DNA of 64,000 bases from Glycocaulis sp051859565 (GTDB taxonomy: Bacteria; Pseudomonadota; Alphaproteobacteria; Caulobacterales; Maricaulaceae): assembly GCF_051859565.1 (NCBI RefSeq), contig NZ_JBHYFK010000006.1, positions 186,001 to 250,000 of the forward strand, in the 5' to 3' direction. The position numbers were made by a program, and so were the translations under genes. The notes beneath the pieces were generated by a model that saw only the letters and a program-made list of their open reading frames with translations, was not told the origin of the DNA and ran no database searches. Shown here in pieces: positions 35,450-45,002 of this stretch (position 1 is the stretch's first letter; each line of letters begins with the position of its first letter).

Positions 35450-36139
35450 CGACGTGGTGAGGCGATAGCCCGGCGCATAGGTCAGCGTAACGGCCGTGAC
35501 GGCGGCATCATCGGTACGCGTGATGCGCTCCACGCCAAAGACGGCGCTGCCCCGCGCGCAGCCCAGCCGGGAGGCGAGGGCGGTATCGGCCTTGCGGGCC
35601 TGAAAGCTGAGCTCGCCGCCGGTGAACGGCACATTGCGCACCAGCCATTCATTGGCGCTGGAGGCGGCGAAGTCTGCGCGTTCCCTTGGCACCAGACCGG
35701 GGTTCAGCCAGCGGTCCTCCAGGCAGAAGGGCCGCTTGCCCGCGCTGTGCAGGGCAATAACGCGCCGCCAGCGCGTGCCGCGCGGCTGGTCCAGCGTGGC
35801 GGCGAGCTCATCGGGCAGGCGCTCTGTGCGGTCTTCCAGCAGCGTGTAGCCATAGCTCGCGCCCGACTGCTCCACCTCATGGCGGATAATGGCAATCTCG
35901 AACACGGCGCGGCGCACCGGCGTTTCGGTGACCCGCGTGCCGCCCTTGCGCCGCCGGTCGAGATAGCCGGCTTCTGCCAGATCACGCAGCGCCCGGTTCA
36001 CCGTGGCGCGCGCGCAGCCCAGCTCCTGCGCTATTTCGGCCTCTTTGGGGATCATCGCGCCCGGTGGCCATTCGCGTGTGCGGATGCGGCGCAGGGCCTC
36101 TGCCCGCACGCTTTGCCACGCATAGGCGCTGGCGGTCAC
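35441..36139 (-). CDS. hutC: GntR-family regulator of histidine utilisation HutC
   Basis: The 232 residues have an N-terminal GntR winged helix-turn-helix (about 10-72: ALRRIRTREWPPGAMIPKEAEIAQEL, CARATVNRALRDLAEAGYL) and a UTRA effector domain (about 90-230). HutC-type repressors release DNA on binding urocanate. It overlaps the end of hutF by four bases (ATGA) and is surrounded by hut genes. Its expected operator is the palindrome in the hutF-hutI gap. Confidence 0.93.
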   Translation of the reverse strand: MTASAYAWQSVRAEALRRIRTREWPPGAMIPKEAEIAQELGCARATVNRALRDLAEAGYLDRRRKGGTRVTETPVRRAVFEIAIIRHEVEQSGASYGYTLLEDRTERLPDELAATLDQPRGTRWRRVIALHSAGKRPFCLEDRWLNPGLVPRERADFAASSANEWLVRNVPFTGGELSFQARKADTALASRLGCARGSAVFGVERITRTDDAAVTAVTLTYAPGYRLTTSLG

Positions 36140-37503
36140 AGGCGCGTTCCCAGACGCCGGATCGTGGCGCGGTAGCGCGCGGTAATCGCGTCGTGGTCGA
36201 TATGGCGGCCGCCCTGAACCTGATGGCGGCCTGCGGCCCAGACATCGCTGACCATGCTGTCATCGCCTGCAAACACCCAGCTATCGAGGGTGAGATCGCC
36301 GCTGCGCCCTTCCAGCGTGATATGGCCGGTATCGAGCGCAATCAGGTCCGCCAGCTTGCCCGCAGCAATCACGCCCGCCTCGCGGCCCGCGGCCTGCGCG
36401 CCGCCTTTCGCCACGCCTTCCAGCAGCACCCGCCCGGCGGATTTTTCGCGCGTGGCAAGTGCCGCCCGGCTGCGGTCGCGCAGGCGCTGGGAGTATTCAA
36501 GCTGGCGCAATTCCTCTGACAGGGAGATGCGCACATTGCTGTCGGAACCGACGCCGAACCGGCCACCGGCTTCCAGCCATGTCGTGCCGTTGAAAATGCC
36601 GTCGCCCAGATTGCCTTCGGTGATCGGGCACAGTCCCGCCACCGCGCCAGTACGGGCGAGGGCACGCGTTTCTGCGTCCGTCATCTGCGTGCAGTGGATG
36701 AGGCACCAGCGCGCATCGACCTCGGCATTGGCCAGCAGCCACTCGGTGGGCCGTGCGCCGTAGGCTGCCAGCACTTCATCCACCTCGCCGGTCTGCTCGG
36801 CCAGATGCATGTGCAGGGGCGCACCGGGCGCAAGCGCGATACAGGCGGCCAGCCCCTCGCGGCTGACTGCGCGCAGCGAATGCGCGGAAATGCCGAGTCT
36901 GGTGTCGGCGGGCAGGGGCTTCAGAGCTTCGCTGGCTGATTCAACAAGGCGCTCAAACCGGCTGACATCATTGCCGAAACGGATCTGGCCTGCGGCCAGT
37001 GGGCGGCCATCGCACCCGCCCTGCTGGTAGAGCACAGGCAGCAGGGTGAGGCCGATACCGGTCTGGCTGGCGGCTGCGGCGATGCGGTGGCTCATCTCGC
37101 CCAGATTGTCATAGGCGGAGCCATCCGGGCCGTGATGGAGATAGTGAAATTCCACATTGGTGGCGTAGCCGGCTTCGAGCATTTCCATCTGCACGAAGGC
37201 AGCAATGGCCTCCACGTCGTCAGGCGTGAGGGCATCCAGGAAGGCGTACATCGCCTTGCGCCAGGTCCAGAAATTGTCCGACGGATCGGCGCCGCGCCGC
37301 TCGGTCAGGCCCGCCATGGCGCGCTGGAAGGCGTGGGAGTGCAGGTTTGCGGGTGCGGGCAGCAGGATTCCGGTGCGGTAATCGCCGCTCTGAGGGGTAG
37401 CGCCCGCCTCTATTGAGGTAAGGCGGCCGCCTTCCAGTACCACGCGGACATCGCGCGCCCAGCCGGTTTCCAGAAGTGCTTCGCCCGCGTGAATGACGCT
37501 CAT
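36136..37503 (-). CDS. hutF: Formimidoylglutamate deiminase
   Basis: HutF, an amidohydrolase-superfamily metalloenzyme, converts N-formimino-L-glutamate to N-formyl-L-glutamate and ammonia. The 455 residues include the metal site PAPANLHSHAFQRAMAG and the later ligands in ISAHSLRAVS, LHMHLAEQTGEVDEV and GVGSDSNVRISLSEEL. The start at 37503 begins the family N-terminus; the long upstream frame overlaps hutI. With hutG this gives the five-step Pseudomonas-type pathway, with no direct HutG formiminoglutamase. Confidence 0.95.
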   Translation of the reverse strand: MSVIHAGEALLETGWARDVRVVLEGGRLTSIEAGATPQSGDYRTGILLPAPANLHSHAFQRAMAGLTERRGADPSDNFWTWRKAMYAFLDALTPDDVEAIAAFVQMEMLEAGYATNVEFHYLHHGPDGSAYDNLGEMSHRIAAAASQTGIGLTLLPVLYQQGGCDGRPLAAGQIRFGNDVSRFERLVESASEALKPLPADTRLGISAHSLRAVSREGLAACIALAPGAPLHMHLAEQTGEVDEVLAAYGARPTEWLLANAEVDARWCLIHCTQMTDAETRALARTGAVAGLCPITEGNLGDGIFNGTTWLEAGGRFGVGSDSNVRISLSEELRQLEYSQRLRDRSRAALATREKSAGRVLLEGVAKGGAQAAGREAGVIAAGKLADLIALDTGHITLEGRSGDLTLDSWVFAGDDSMVSDVWAAGRHQVQGGRHIDHDAITARYRATIRRLGTRL

Positions 37504-37513
37504 GCCCGCTCCG

Positions 37514-37542
37514 TTGACTCGCATAATAAGTCTATACTTAAT
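37514..37542 (+). promoter_or_regulatory. hut divergent promoter with HutC-type operator
   Basis: Between hutF and hutI is the palindrome TAAGT-CTAT-ACTTA (37527-37540). A TTGACT -35 element for hutI lies at 37514-37519 and CTTAAT (37537-37542) sits 17 bp further as a -10 candidate, so a bound regulator would block the promoter. The GTCTATAC core resembles HutC/GntR-type sites. The gap is only 64 bp, so one site could repress both arms. Confidence 0.65.
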
Positions 37543-37567
37543 GGGCCGGCTCGCAGGAGGAATCAAG

Positions 37568-38770
37568 GTGGAACACGCCCGCACCCATGTGCTGACCGGC
37601 GCAAGGCTCGCCATGACGGCAGAGAAGGTGACCGGCCCCGGCGCTATCGTCATCGAGGGCGAACGCATTGCGTGGGCAGGGCTTCAGAGCGATCTGCCGG
37701 GCACGTATTCCAGGGCGCCTTCGCGTGATCTGGAGGGGCGTCTGGTGACGCCGGCGCTCATCGACTGCCACACCCATCTCGTTCATGGCGGCAACCGTAC
37801 GCGCGAGTTCGAGCTGCGTCTTGAGGGTGCGAGCTATGAGGAGATCGCGCGGGCAGGGGGCGGCATCGTCTCCACCGTCACGGCGACGCGCGCGGCGAGC
37901 GAAGCGCAACTTCTCGCCGAAGCCCTGCCGCGCCTTGATGCGCTGCTGGCCGAGGGCGTGGCGACGGTCGAGATAAAGTCCGGCTATGGTCTCGATATCG
38001 AGACCGAGCTAGCCATGCTGCGCGTAGCCCACGCGCTGGAGGCTGAACGCCCTGTCACCATCCGCACCAGCTTCCTTGGCGCGCATGCCATCCCTGCGGA
38101 ATACAAGGGCCGGGCGGATGCCTATATCGATGAGGTATGCCTGCCCGCCTTGCGCGCCGCATACGCCGAGGGCCTTGCCGATGCGGCGGACGGGTTCTGC
38201 GAGAACATCGCCTTCAGCGCGGACCAGATCGAGCGTGTATTCGCTGAAAGCAGGGCGCTCGGCCTGCCGGTGAAACTGCATGCCGAACAGCTGTCCCAGC
38301 AGGGCGGCACACAGCTCGCCGCGCGCTATGGCGCGCTGTCAGCAGACCACCTCGAATACGCCGATGAGGGCGATGCAAAGGCGATGGCCAAGGCCGGCAT
38401 GGTCGCCGTGCTGCTGCCGGGTGCCTTCTACTTCCTGCGCGAGACGAAGCTGCCGCCCATCGCGGCTTTCCGTGAGCACGGCGTGCCTATGGCGCTCGCG
38501 ACGGACTGCAATCCGGGTTCCTCGCCGCTCACCTCGCTGCTCCTGACGATGAATATGGGCTGTACGCTCTTCCGCCTTACGCCTGATGAGGCGCTACGGG
38601 GTGTGACGCTGAACGCCGCCAAGGCGCTGGGGCTTGATGACCGGGGCGTGATCGCGCCGGGCAAGCGCGCCGACCTTGCCATCTGGGACGCCGAGGCGCC
38701 TGCCGAACTCGCCGGGCGCATAGGATTCAACCCGCTTCACCAACGCATGTTCGGAGGCCGCCCATGCTGA
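37568..38770 (+). CDS. hutI: Imidazolonepropionase
   Basis: HutI hydrolyses 4-imidazolone-5-propionate to formiminoglutamate. It has 400 residues from a GTG at 37568, chosen because AGGAGG (37555-37560) lies seven bases upstream; the longer frame from 37493 would overlap hutF and the operator. The metal site is visible in LIDCHTHLVHGGNRTREFE, with KLHAEQLSQQGG, and ALATDCNPGSSP. It is the first gene of hutIHGU and overlaps hutH by seven bases. Confidence 0.96.
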   Translation: MEHARTHVLTGARLAMTAEKVTGPGAIVIEGERIAWAGLQSDLPGTYSRAPSRDLEGRLVTPALIDCHTHLVHGGNRTREFELRLEGASYEEIARAGGGIVSTVTATRAASEAQLLAEALPRLDALLAEGVATVEIKSGYGLDIETELAMLRVAHALEAERPVTIRTSFLGAHAIPAEYKGRADAYIDEVCLPALRAAYAEGLADAADGFCENIAFSADQIERVFAESRALGLPVKLHAEQLSQQGGTQLAARYGALSADHLEYADEGDAKAMAKAGMVAVLLPGAFYFLRETKLPPIAAFREHGVPMALATDCNPGSSPLTSLLLTMNMGCTLFRLTPDEALRGVTLNAAKALGLDDRGVIAPGKRADLAIWDAEAPAELAGRIGFNPLHQRMFGGRPC

Positions 38771-40281
38771 CCCTCACTGCCGGTTCGGTCCGCCTCGCTG
38801 ATCTCGAACGTATCTGGCGCGAGGGGCTGCCCGCCCGCCTTGATCCGTCCGCGCGCGAGGGCGTGGAAGCCTCGGCCGCCCGCGTGGCGCAAGCCGCGCA
38901 AGGCGCGGACGCGGTTTATGGCGTCAATACCGGCTTTGGAAAGCTCGCCCATGTGAAGATCGCGGCGGGCGATACACGCACGCTGCAGCGTAATCTCATC
39001 CTCTCCCATTGCTGCGGCGTGGGCGAGGAGACCGATGCCGCCACAGTCCGCCTGATGATGGCGCTGAAACTCCTTAGCCTCGGGCGCGGCGCGTCCGGTG
39101 TGCGCTGGGAGCTGATCGCCCTCATCGAAGCCATGCTGGAGCGCGGCGTCACGCCGATCATCCCCCTGCAGGGCTCGGTCGGCGCATCAGGTGATCTCGC
39201 CCCGCTGGCCCACATGGCTGCGGTCATGATCGGGGAGGGCGAGGCCGTCCATGCGGGCAAACGCCTGCCCGGCGCGCAGGCGCTCAGCGCGGCGGGCCTC
39301 AAACCCATCGTGCTCGAAGCCAAGGAGGGGCTGGCTCTTATTAACGGCACGCAATTCTCCACTGCCATGGCGCTGGCAGGGCTGTTTGATGCGCTGCGTA
39401 TGACGGCCAATGCCGTGCTCACTTCCTGCCTCTCCACCGATGCGGCGATGGGCTCCACCGCGCCCTTGCACCCGCAGATACACGCGCTGCGCGGCCATCG
39501 CGGGCAGATCGAGGTGGCGGAGCGCATGCGCGCGTTGATGGATGGCTCGCAGATACGCGACAGCCATCGCGAGGATGATGTGCGCGTGCAGGACCCGTAC
39601 TGCATACGCTGCCAGCCGCAGGTGGCGGGCGCGGCGCTGGACCTGCTCCGCCAGGCGGGCGCGACGCTTCAGATCGAAGCCAACGCCGTCACCGACAATC
39701 CGCTGGTGCTGGATGATGCCATCGTTTCGGGTGGCAATTTCCACGCAGAGCCGGTGGCCTTCGCCGCGGACATGATCGCGCTGGCGATTGCCGAAGTCGG
39801 CGCCATTGCCCAGCGGCGCATCGCGCTTCTGGTTGACCCGAACCTCAATCACGATCTGCCGCCCTTCCTAACGCCTGCGCCGGGCCTGAATTCCGGCTAC
39901 ATGATCGCCGAGGTCACTACGGCCGCGCTGATGAGCGAGAACAAGCATCTGGCCAATCCGTGCTCGACCGATTCCACGCCCACCTCCGCCAATCAGGAAG
40001 ACCATGTGTCCATGGCGGCTCACGCCGCCGTGCGCCTGATGCGGATGAATGCCAACCTTGCCCGCATCCTGGCCGTCGAGGCGATGAGCGCGGCGCAAGG
40101 CATCGCCTTCCGTGCGCCTCTGCAGACCTCGCCTGCGCTCCTCGCGGCGATTGAGGCGCTCCGCGTGGCTGTGCCGGTGCTGGAAGCCGACCGCTATATG
40201 GCGGGCGATATCGAGCGTGCCGCTGAGCTGGTCCGCTCCGGCGCGCTGATTCGCGCAGCGGGTCTGGAGATCGCGCCGTGA
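38764..40281 (+). CDS. hutH: Histidine ammonia-lyase
   Basis: HutH deaminates L-histidine to urocanate with an autocatalytic MIO cofactor formed from Ala141-Ser142-Gly143 in GSVGASGDLAPLAHM. The 505 residues also show YGVNTGFGKLAH, LINGTQFSTA, QDPYCIRCQPQV and SVPTSANQEDHVSM-like STPTSANQEDHVSMA. It overlaps both hutI and hutG, giving a tightly coupled operon. Confidence 0.98.
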   Translation: MLTLTAGSVRLADLERIWREGLPARLDPSAREGVEASAARVAQAAQGADAVYGVNTGFGKLAHVKIAAGDTRTLQRNLILSHCCGVGEETDAATVRLMMALKLLSLGRGASGVRWELIALIEAMLERGVTPIIPLQGSVGASGDLAPLAHMAAVMIGEGEAVHAGKRLPGAQALSAAGLKPIVLEAKEGLALINGTQFSTAMALAGLFDALRMTANAVLTSCLSTDAAMGSTAPLHPQIHALRGHRGQIEVAERMRALMDGSQIRDSHREDDVRVQDPYCIRCQPQVAGAALDLLRQAGATLQIEANAVTDNPLVLDDAIVSGGNFHAEPVAFAADMIALAIAEVGAIAQRRIALLVDPNLNHDLPPFLTPAPGLNSGYMIAEVTTAALMSENKHLANPCSTDSTPTSANQEDHVSMAAHAAVRLMRMNANLARILAVEAMSAAQGIAFRAPLQTSPALLAAIEALRVAVPVLEADRYMAGDIERAAELVRSGALIRAAGLEIAP

Positions 40282-41078
40282 ACCCGGTTAGCGTCAGACA
40301 AGGCACCAGCCCGGTCGTCATCGCCGTGCCGCATGCCGGCACCTGGCTACCCGAAAAGGTGCGTGCGCGGCTGAATGCGAGGGGAGCGGCGCTCGCCGAT
40401 ACGGACTGGCATGTGGACCGGCTCTATGACGGGCTGCTCCCCGGCGCGGCGATGGTGGTGGCGAACTTCCACCGCTATGTGGTCGATCCGAACCGGCCGC
40501 CCGACGGGGCGAGCCTCTATCCCGGCCAGAACACGACCGGATTGGTCGCCAATACCGATTTTGACGGCAAGCCGATATGGACCGAGCCGCCCACAACGGA
40601 CGAGATAGAAGCGCGCGTGGCGGCGTATCATGCGCCCTACCATGCGGCGGTCGCTGCGGCGCTGGACGCCGCGAAAGCGCGCCATGGCGTCGCCATTCTC
40701 TATGACGCGCACTCCATCCGCTCGCTTATTCCGTTCCTGTTTGACGGCACGCTGCCTGACCTCTGCATCGGCACGGCAGACGGGACGAGCTGTGCTGAAG
40801 CTCTATCTGAAGAAGCGATCAAAATTGCTGGAAAATCAGAGCACTACAGCCATGTCCTCAACGGACGCTTCAAAGGCGGCTGGACGACGCGCCATTACGG
40901 CAAGCCAGCGAGCGGCGTCCACGCGATCCAGATGGAGCTGGCCCAGTCGGCTTATCTGCAAAGCGAGGCCGAGCCCTTTGCCTATGACGACGCGAAGGCC
41001 ACGAGCCTGCGCGCCATTCTCTCCGAAATCCTGCACCGGCTGGAAGAGCTGGCGCCCGATCTGAAGGTGACACCATGA
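40278..41078 (+). CDS. hutG: N-formylglutamate deformylase
   Basis: This enzyme hydrolyses N-formyl-L-glutamate to formate and glutamate, the final step after HutF. The 266-residue protein belongs to the N-formylglutamate amidohydrolase family: VVIAVPHAGTWLP, DTDWHVDRLYDG, ILYDAHSIRS, NGRFKGGWTTRHYG and HAIQMELAQSAYL. The GTG start at 40278 overlaps the hutH stop (GTGA), and its own stop overlaps hutU (ATGA). Confidence 0.96.
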   Translation: MNPVSVRQGTSPVVIAVPHAGTWLPEKVRARLNARGAALADTDWHVDRLYDGLLPGAAMVVANFHRYVVDPNRPPDGASLYPGQNTTGLVANTDFDGKPIWTEPPTTDEIEARVAAYHAPYHAAVAAALDAAKARHGVAILYDAHSIRSLIPFLFDGTLPDLCIGTADGTSCAEALSEEAIKIAGKSEHYSHVLNGRFKGGWTTRHYGKPASGVHAIQMELAQSAYLQSEAEPFAYDDAKATSLRAILSEILHRLEELAPDLKVTP

Positions 41079-42754
41079 CCGGCACACGGCGCAATGCGCG
41101 CGATATCTATCCGCCCACCGGCACCACGCTGAACGCGAAAAGCTGGATGACCGAAGCGCCGCTGCGCATGCTGATGAATAATCTTCACCCCGACGTGGCG
41201 GAGAACCCGCACGAGCTGGTGGTCTATGGCGGGATTGGCCGGGCGGCGCGCAACTGGGAGGCGTTTGACGGCATCGTCGCGGCGCTCAAAGAGCTCAATG
41301 AGGACGAGACCCTGCTGGTCCAGTCGGGCAAGCCTGTGGGCGTGTTCCGCACCCATGCCGATGCGCCGCGCGTCCTGATCGCCAATTCCAACCTGGTGCC
41401 GCACTGGGCCACTTGGGAACATTTCAACGCGCTCGATAAGCAGGGCCTGATGATGTACGGCCAGATGACGGCTGGCTCGTGGATCTATATCGGCACGCAA
41501 GGCATCGTGCAGGGCACGTATGAGACCTTCGCGGAGGCCGGACGCCAGCACTTTGGCGGTGATCTTACCGGCAAATGGATACTCACGGCCGGTCTTGGCG
41601 GTATGGGCGGGGCGCAGCCGCTTGCCGCCGTCTTCGCCGGAGCATCCTGTCTCGCCGTTGAATGCGACGAGACGCGTATCGATTTTCGCATACGTACCAG
41701 GTATCTGGACGAAAAAGCACACACACTGGATGAGGCGCTGGAAAAGATCGCCCGCTGGACGGCAGCCGGAGAGGCCAAATCGGTCGGTCTGCTCGGCAAT
41801 GCGGCTGACATCTTCCCTGAACTGGTCCGCCGCATGGAGGCCGGTGAAATCCGGCCCGATATCGTCACCGACCAGACCAGCGCCCATGATCCGCTGCACG
41901 GCTATCTGCCGCAGGGCTGGAGCGTGGCCGACTGGCGGTCAAAGCAGGAAAGCGATCCAAGGGCGGTTGAGCGCGCCGCCCGCGCCAGCATGAAAACCCA
42001 TGTCGCCGCCATGGTGGCTTTCCACGAGGCGGGCGTGCCGACGCTCGATTACGGCAATAATATCCGCCAGGTCGCGCTGGAGGAGGGACTGGAGAACGCC
42101 TTCGCCTTCCCCGGTTTCGTACCCGCCTATATCCGCCCGCTCTTCTGCCGGGGTATCGGCCCGTTCCGCTGGTGCGCGCTCTCCGGTGATCCTGAAGACA
42201 TCCGCAAGACCGATGCGAAGATGAAGGAGCTGTTCCCGGAGAACACGCATCTTCACCGCTGGCTGGACATGGCCGCCGAACGCATCGCGTTTCAGGGCCT
42301 GCCCGCGCGCATCTGCTGGATTGGCCTCGGCGAGCGTCACAAGGCGGGCCTTGCCTTCAACGAGATGGTGCGCAATGGCGAGCTGAAAGCGCCTGTCGTG
42401 ATCGGGCGCGACCATCTTGATAGCGGCTCTGTCGCTTCGCCCAATCGCGAGACCGAAGCGATGAAGGACGGGTCTGATGCCGTGTCCGACTGGCCGCTCC
42501 TCAATGCGCTTCTGAACACCGCGTCCGGGGCCACATGGGTCAGCCTCCATCATGGCGGCGGGGTCGGCATGGGCTTCTCCCAGCATTCGGGCATGGTCAT
42601 CTGCTGTGATGGCAGCGCGGACGCGGACCGGCGGCTGGAGCGCGTGCTGTGGAACGATCCCGCGACCGGCGTCATGCGCCACGCCGATGCGGGCTATGAC
42701 ATCGCCACCGAATGCGCGCGCGAGCACGGGCTCAACCTGCCGGGCATTCTCTAG
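41075..42754 (+). CDS. hutU: Urocanate hydratase
   Basis: HutU converts urocanate to imidazolonepropionate with NAD as electrophile. The 559 residues show LVVYGGIGRAARNW, LLVQSGKPVGVFRTH, MTAGSWIYIGTQGI, the NAD-binding TAGLGGMGGAQPLA, and DQTSAHDPLHGYLP with GVGMGFSQHSG near the end. It is the last gene of hutIHGU. The stop overlaps the convergent TPR gene through CTAG. Confidence 0.98.
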   Translation: MTGTRRNARDIYPPTGTTLNAKSWMTEAPLRMLMNNLHPDVAENPHELVVYGGIGRAARNWEAFDGIVAALKELNEDETLLVQSGKPVGVFRTHADAPRVLIANSNLVPHWATWEHFNALDKQGLMMYGQMTAGSWIYIGTQGIVQGTYETFAEAGRQHFGGDLTGKWILTAGLGGMGGAQPLAAVFAGASCLAVECDETRIDFRIRTRYLDEKAHTLDEALEKIARWTAAGEAKSVGLLGNAADIFPELVRRMEAGEIRPDIVTDQTSAHDPLHGYLPQGWSVADWRSKQESDPRAVERAARASMKTHVAAMVAFHEAGVPTLDYGNNIRQVALEEGLENAFAFPGFVPAYIRPLFCRGIGPFRWCALSGDPEDIRKTDAKMKELFPENTHLHRWLDMAAERIAFQGLPARICWIGLGERHKAGLAFNEMVRNGELKAPVVIGRDHLDSGSVASPNRETEAMKDGSDAVSDWPLLNALLNTASGATWVSLHHGGGVGMGFSQHSGMVICCDGSADADRRLERVLWNDPATGVMRHADAGYDIATECAREHGLNLPGIL

Positions 42755-44664
42755 TGTGAGAGGGCGGCGAGGCGCGCTTCAACCGTCTGCCGGTCTGCTC
42801 CGCTCAAGTCCATAAGTGCAGCCTGTTGATACAGCTCCAGCGCCTGACGGGTGCGTCCGCGCGCTTCTTCTGCCTCGCCCCAGGCCAGATGCAGCGCGCC
42901 CCAGCGCGGGGCGCGTCTGGCGGCGTCACGATAGCGCTGGACAGCGGCGCGGTATTGGCCTTCACCGGCGAGCACATCGCCCATTTGCTTTAGCGGGTCT
43001 GCCCATTGGGGCGCTTTGCGGTGAGCCGTGGCGAGCAGGTTCATCGCGTCATTCACATCGCCCTGCCTGCGCCGGAGATCGGCGAGGAAGAGCTCGCCAT
43101 AGGCAAGTTCCGGCGCCCGTTCGATGAGTTGCTCGAAGCGGTGGCCCACCGGAACATCACCGGCCAGCCCATCAATATAGGCGCGCGCCAGCTCGACAAA
43201 GTAATTGCCGTCCGGCAGGGCTGCCATCAGCGCCCGGGCCTCTTCCAGCTGGCCTGCACGGGCGAAGGCGATGGCTGCCACCGGGAAGCGATGGAGCATT
43301 ATGCCGGAGCGAAATTCTTCCGGCACGTCCTCAATGGCGGCTTGCAGGACAGGCCATTGCGCCTGCCATGCGGGCGTATCTTCAAGCTGGAGGTTCGCGT
43401 CGAAGGCAAAATCCTCAGCTGCGGGCCAGCCGGGCAGCATCTCGTATTCAGGTAGCCGGGCAAAGACCTCGGTGCCGGTGCTGGTGTCGTACATCCACAC
43501 ATGCGTGTAAGCGAGTTGCCAGCGAAGCTGGTCTGCCGCATCGGGGCGGCGGCGGATGGCATCTGAGATAAAGCCCGCTGCTTCCTGATACTGGTGGGAG
43601 CGCACCAGCAGATCGGCCTGCATGCCGGTAATCATCGCGTCGCGCTCGCTGGCATTATACTCGTCGCCGCTGCGCAAATGCTGTGCGGCCAGACGCATGT
43701 GACGCAGGGCAGGGCCCGGCTCGCCCAGCTGGTCGTGGATCTGTGCGAGATTGGCGTGCAGCAGCCCAAAATCGCCATACAGCTCCAGCGCATTTTCCGC
43801 GATGGCCGCAGCGCGTTCCACCTCGCCGCTTTCCATCAGCACGCCGGCAAGGCCTGCCGCCGCCCAGCGCCGATCAGTGGGCGATCCAGTCGCCAGCAGG
43901 TTTTCAAAGGCTTCGCGCGCGTCCTCCGAACGATCAGAATCGAGCAGGTACACGGCATAGCGATAGGGCTGGGTCTGGGCGAAAATGGCGTCCGCCGCAT
44001 CGTCCAGAGCTGCGTATATGCCGCCAGCTTCGGCCATGATGACACGCGCTGGCTGGCCGCCTGCGCGGGCGGTGACGCGGTAGCCATCGCCCTCCTGCAC
44101 AAGCTCGCCGGTAATGCGGATTTCCTCGCCCAGCCATGAGCGAAGGAAGCGCCATAGCTCGCCGGCTGAAACGCCGGTCTGGGGTATCTCGACAGCCACT
44201 TCGTCGCCCCAGCTGTCGGCATAGGTGTTGGCCGCCCGCATGGACTGGGTCGTGCTCTGCATTTCGGCAAGACGGTCCAGGACGCGCGAAGCAACCGCCG
44301 CGCCTGTCAGGCCACGCTCCTCAAGGGCGGGCGGTACGGAGAAGGGTTGTATGGTCAGGCCCCGATACTGGGTGGCGCTCCACAACACACCAGCGATGAT
44401 GACCACAGCGGTGAAGGCCGAAACCGCCGCCAGGATCATCAGGGCAGCGCCTGCGGCTTCGCGCGCGATCTGCCAGTTGCGATGAGTAACGTCGGACTGG
44501 ATCAGCTGGGCCTGACGCTCCAGCACCGCCCGGGCCATGGAGCCGGGATTCTCCCCCAGCACGTCAGCGCGAACGGCCATCGTCAGCGGGTCAGGAGTAG
44601 GGGGTATGTCGTCATGGTCCGGGGCGGTTGCTCCCGGCCGGTGTCCTTCAGTCTTGTCGTCCAT
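42751..44664 (-). CDS. Membrane-anchored TPR protein with conserved unknown domain
   Basis: A 637-residue protein in three parts. The cytoplasmic N-terminal 80 residues are acidic and then contain AVLERQAQLIQSDVTHRNWQ. One membrane helix (about 75-100) follows. The outside part begins with a domain at about 105-230 (FSVPPALEERGLTG, VEIPQTGVSAGELWRFLRSW, TQPYRYAVYLLDSD) whose motifs seem conserved in proteobacterial TPR proteins but have no function known to me. TPR repeats then run to the end (about 235-630). GGGGG precedes the ATG at 44664. A scaffold role is likely; no enzymatic motif was seen. Confidence 0.75.
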   Translation of the reverse strand: MDDKTEGHRPGATAPDHDDIPPTPDPLTMAVRADVLGENPGSMARAVLERQAQLIQSDVTHRNWQIAREAAGAALMILAAVSAFTAVVIIAGVLWSATQYRGLTIQPFSVPPALEERGLTGAAVASRVLDRLAEMQSTTQSMRAANTYADSWGDEVAVEIPQTGVSAGELWRFLRSWLGEEIRITGELVQEGDGYRVTARAGGQPARVIMAEAGGIYAALDDAADAIFAQTQPYRYAVYLLDSDRSEDAREAFENLLATGSPTDRRWAAAGLAGVLMESGEVERAAAIAENALELYGDFGLLHANLAQIHDQLGEPGPALRHMRLAAQHLRSGDEYNASERDAMITGMQADLLVRSHQYQEAAGFISDAIRRRPDAADQLRWQLAYTHVWMYDTSTGTEVFARLPEYEMLPGWPAAEDFAFDANLQLEDTPAWQAQWPVLQAAIEDVPEEFRSGIMLHRFPVAAIAFARAGQLEEARALMAALPDGNYFVELARAYIDGLAGDVPVGHRFEQLIERAPELAYGELFLADLRRRQGDVNDAMNLLATAHRKAPQWADPLKQMGDVLAGEGQYRAAVQRYRDAARRAPRWGALHLAWGEAEEARGRTRQALELYQQAALMDLSGADRQTVEARLAALSH

Positions 44665-45002
44665 GATGCCCCCGGCTTTCATCCAGATTCACAACCGCGA
44701 ACGGGTCCCGCCCGGACAGGTCCGGGCGTGATATTACGTTCGTGCGTGTGTCCAGCGCCGGGAAGGCTGGACGAGCAGGGCGGAGGGATAGTCTGGCAGG
44801 CCCCAGCCCGTGTGCGCGGGAACGCTATCCCCAAGTGCACCGCTGCGTCCATCCCTGAAGCGCGGCTTGGCTGATTGACAGGGCCACGGCGCCCTCGTAA
44901 TGGCGATAGCGATGCAGCAGCCCTTGCGGGCTGCATGCAGCGCCCCGTCCGCCGCGTGACCCTATGCGGGTAAATGAGCGGACCGTCTCGAAAGCTGTAA
45001 TC
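44665..45002. other. 338-bp divergent intergenic region with hairpins
   Basis: No gene is supported. Two strong hairpins are present: CGCCCGGAC / AG / GTCCGGGCG at 44709-44728 and GCAGCCC / TTGC / GGGCTGC at 44917-44934. The first lies within the 5' leader of the TPR gene. Promoters for both divergent genes must lie here, but none is clear by eye. Confidence 0.4.
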
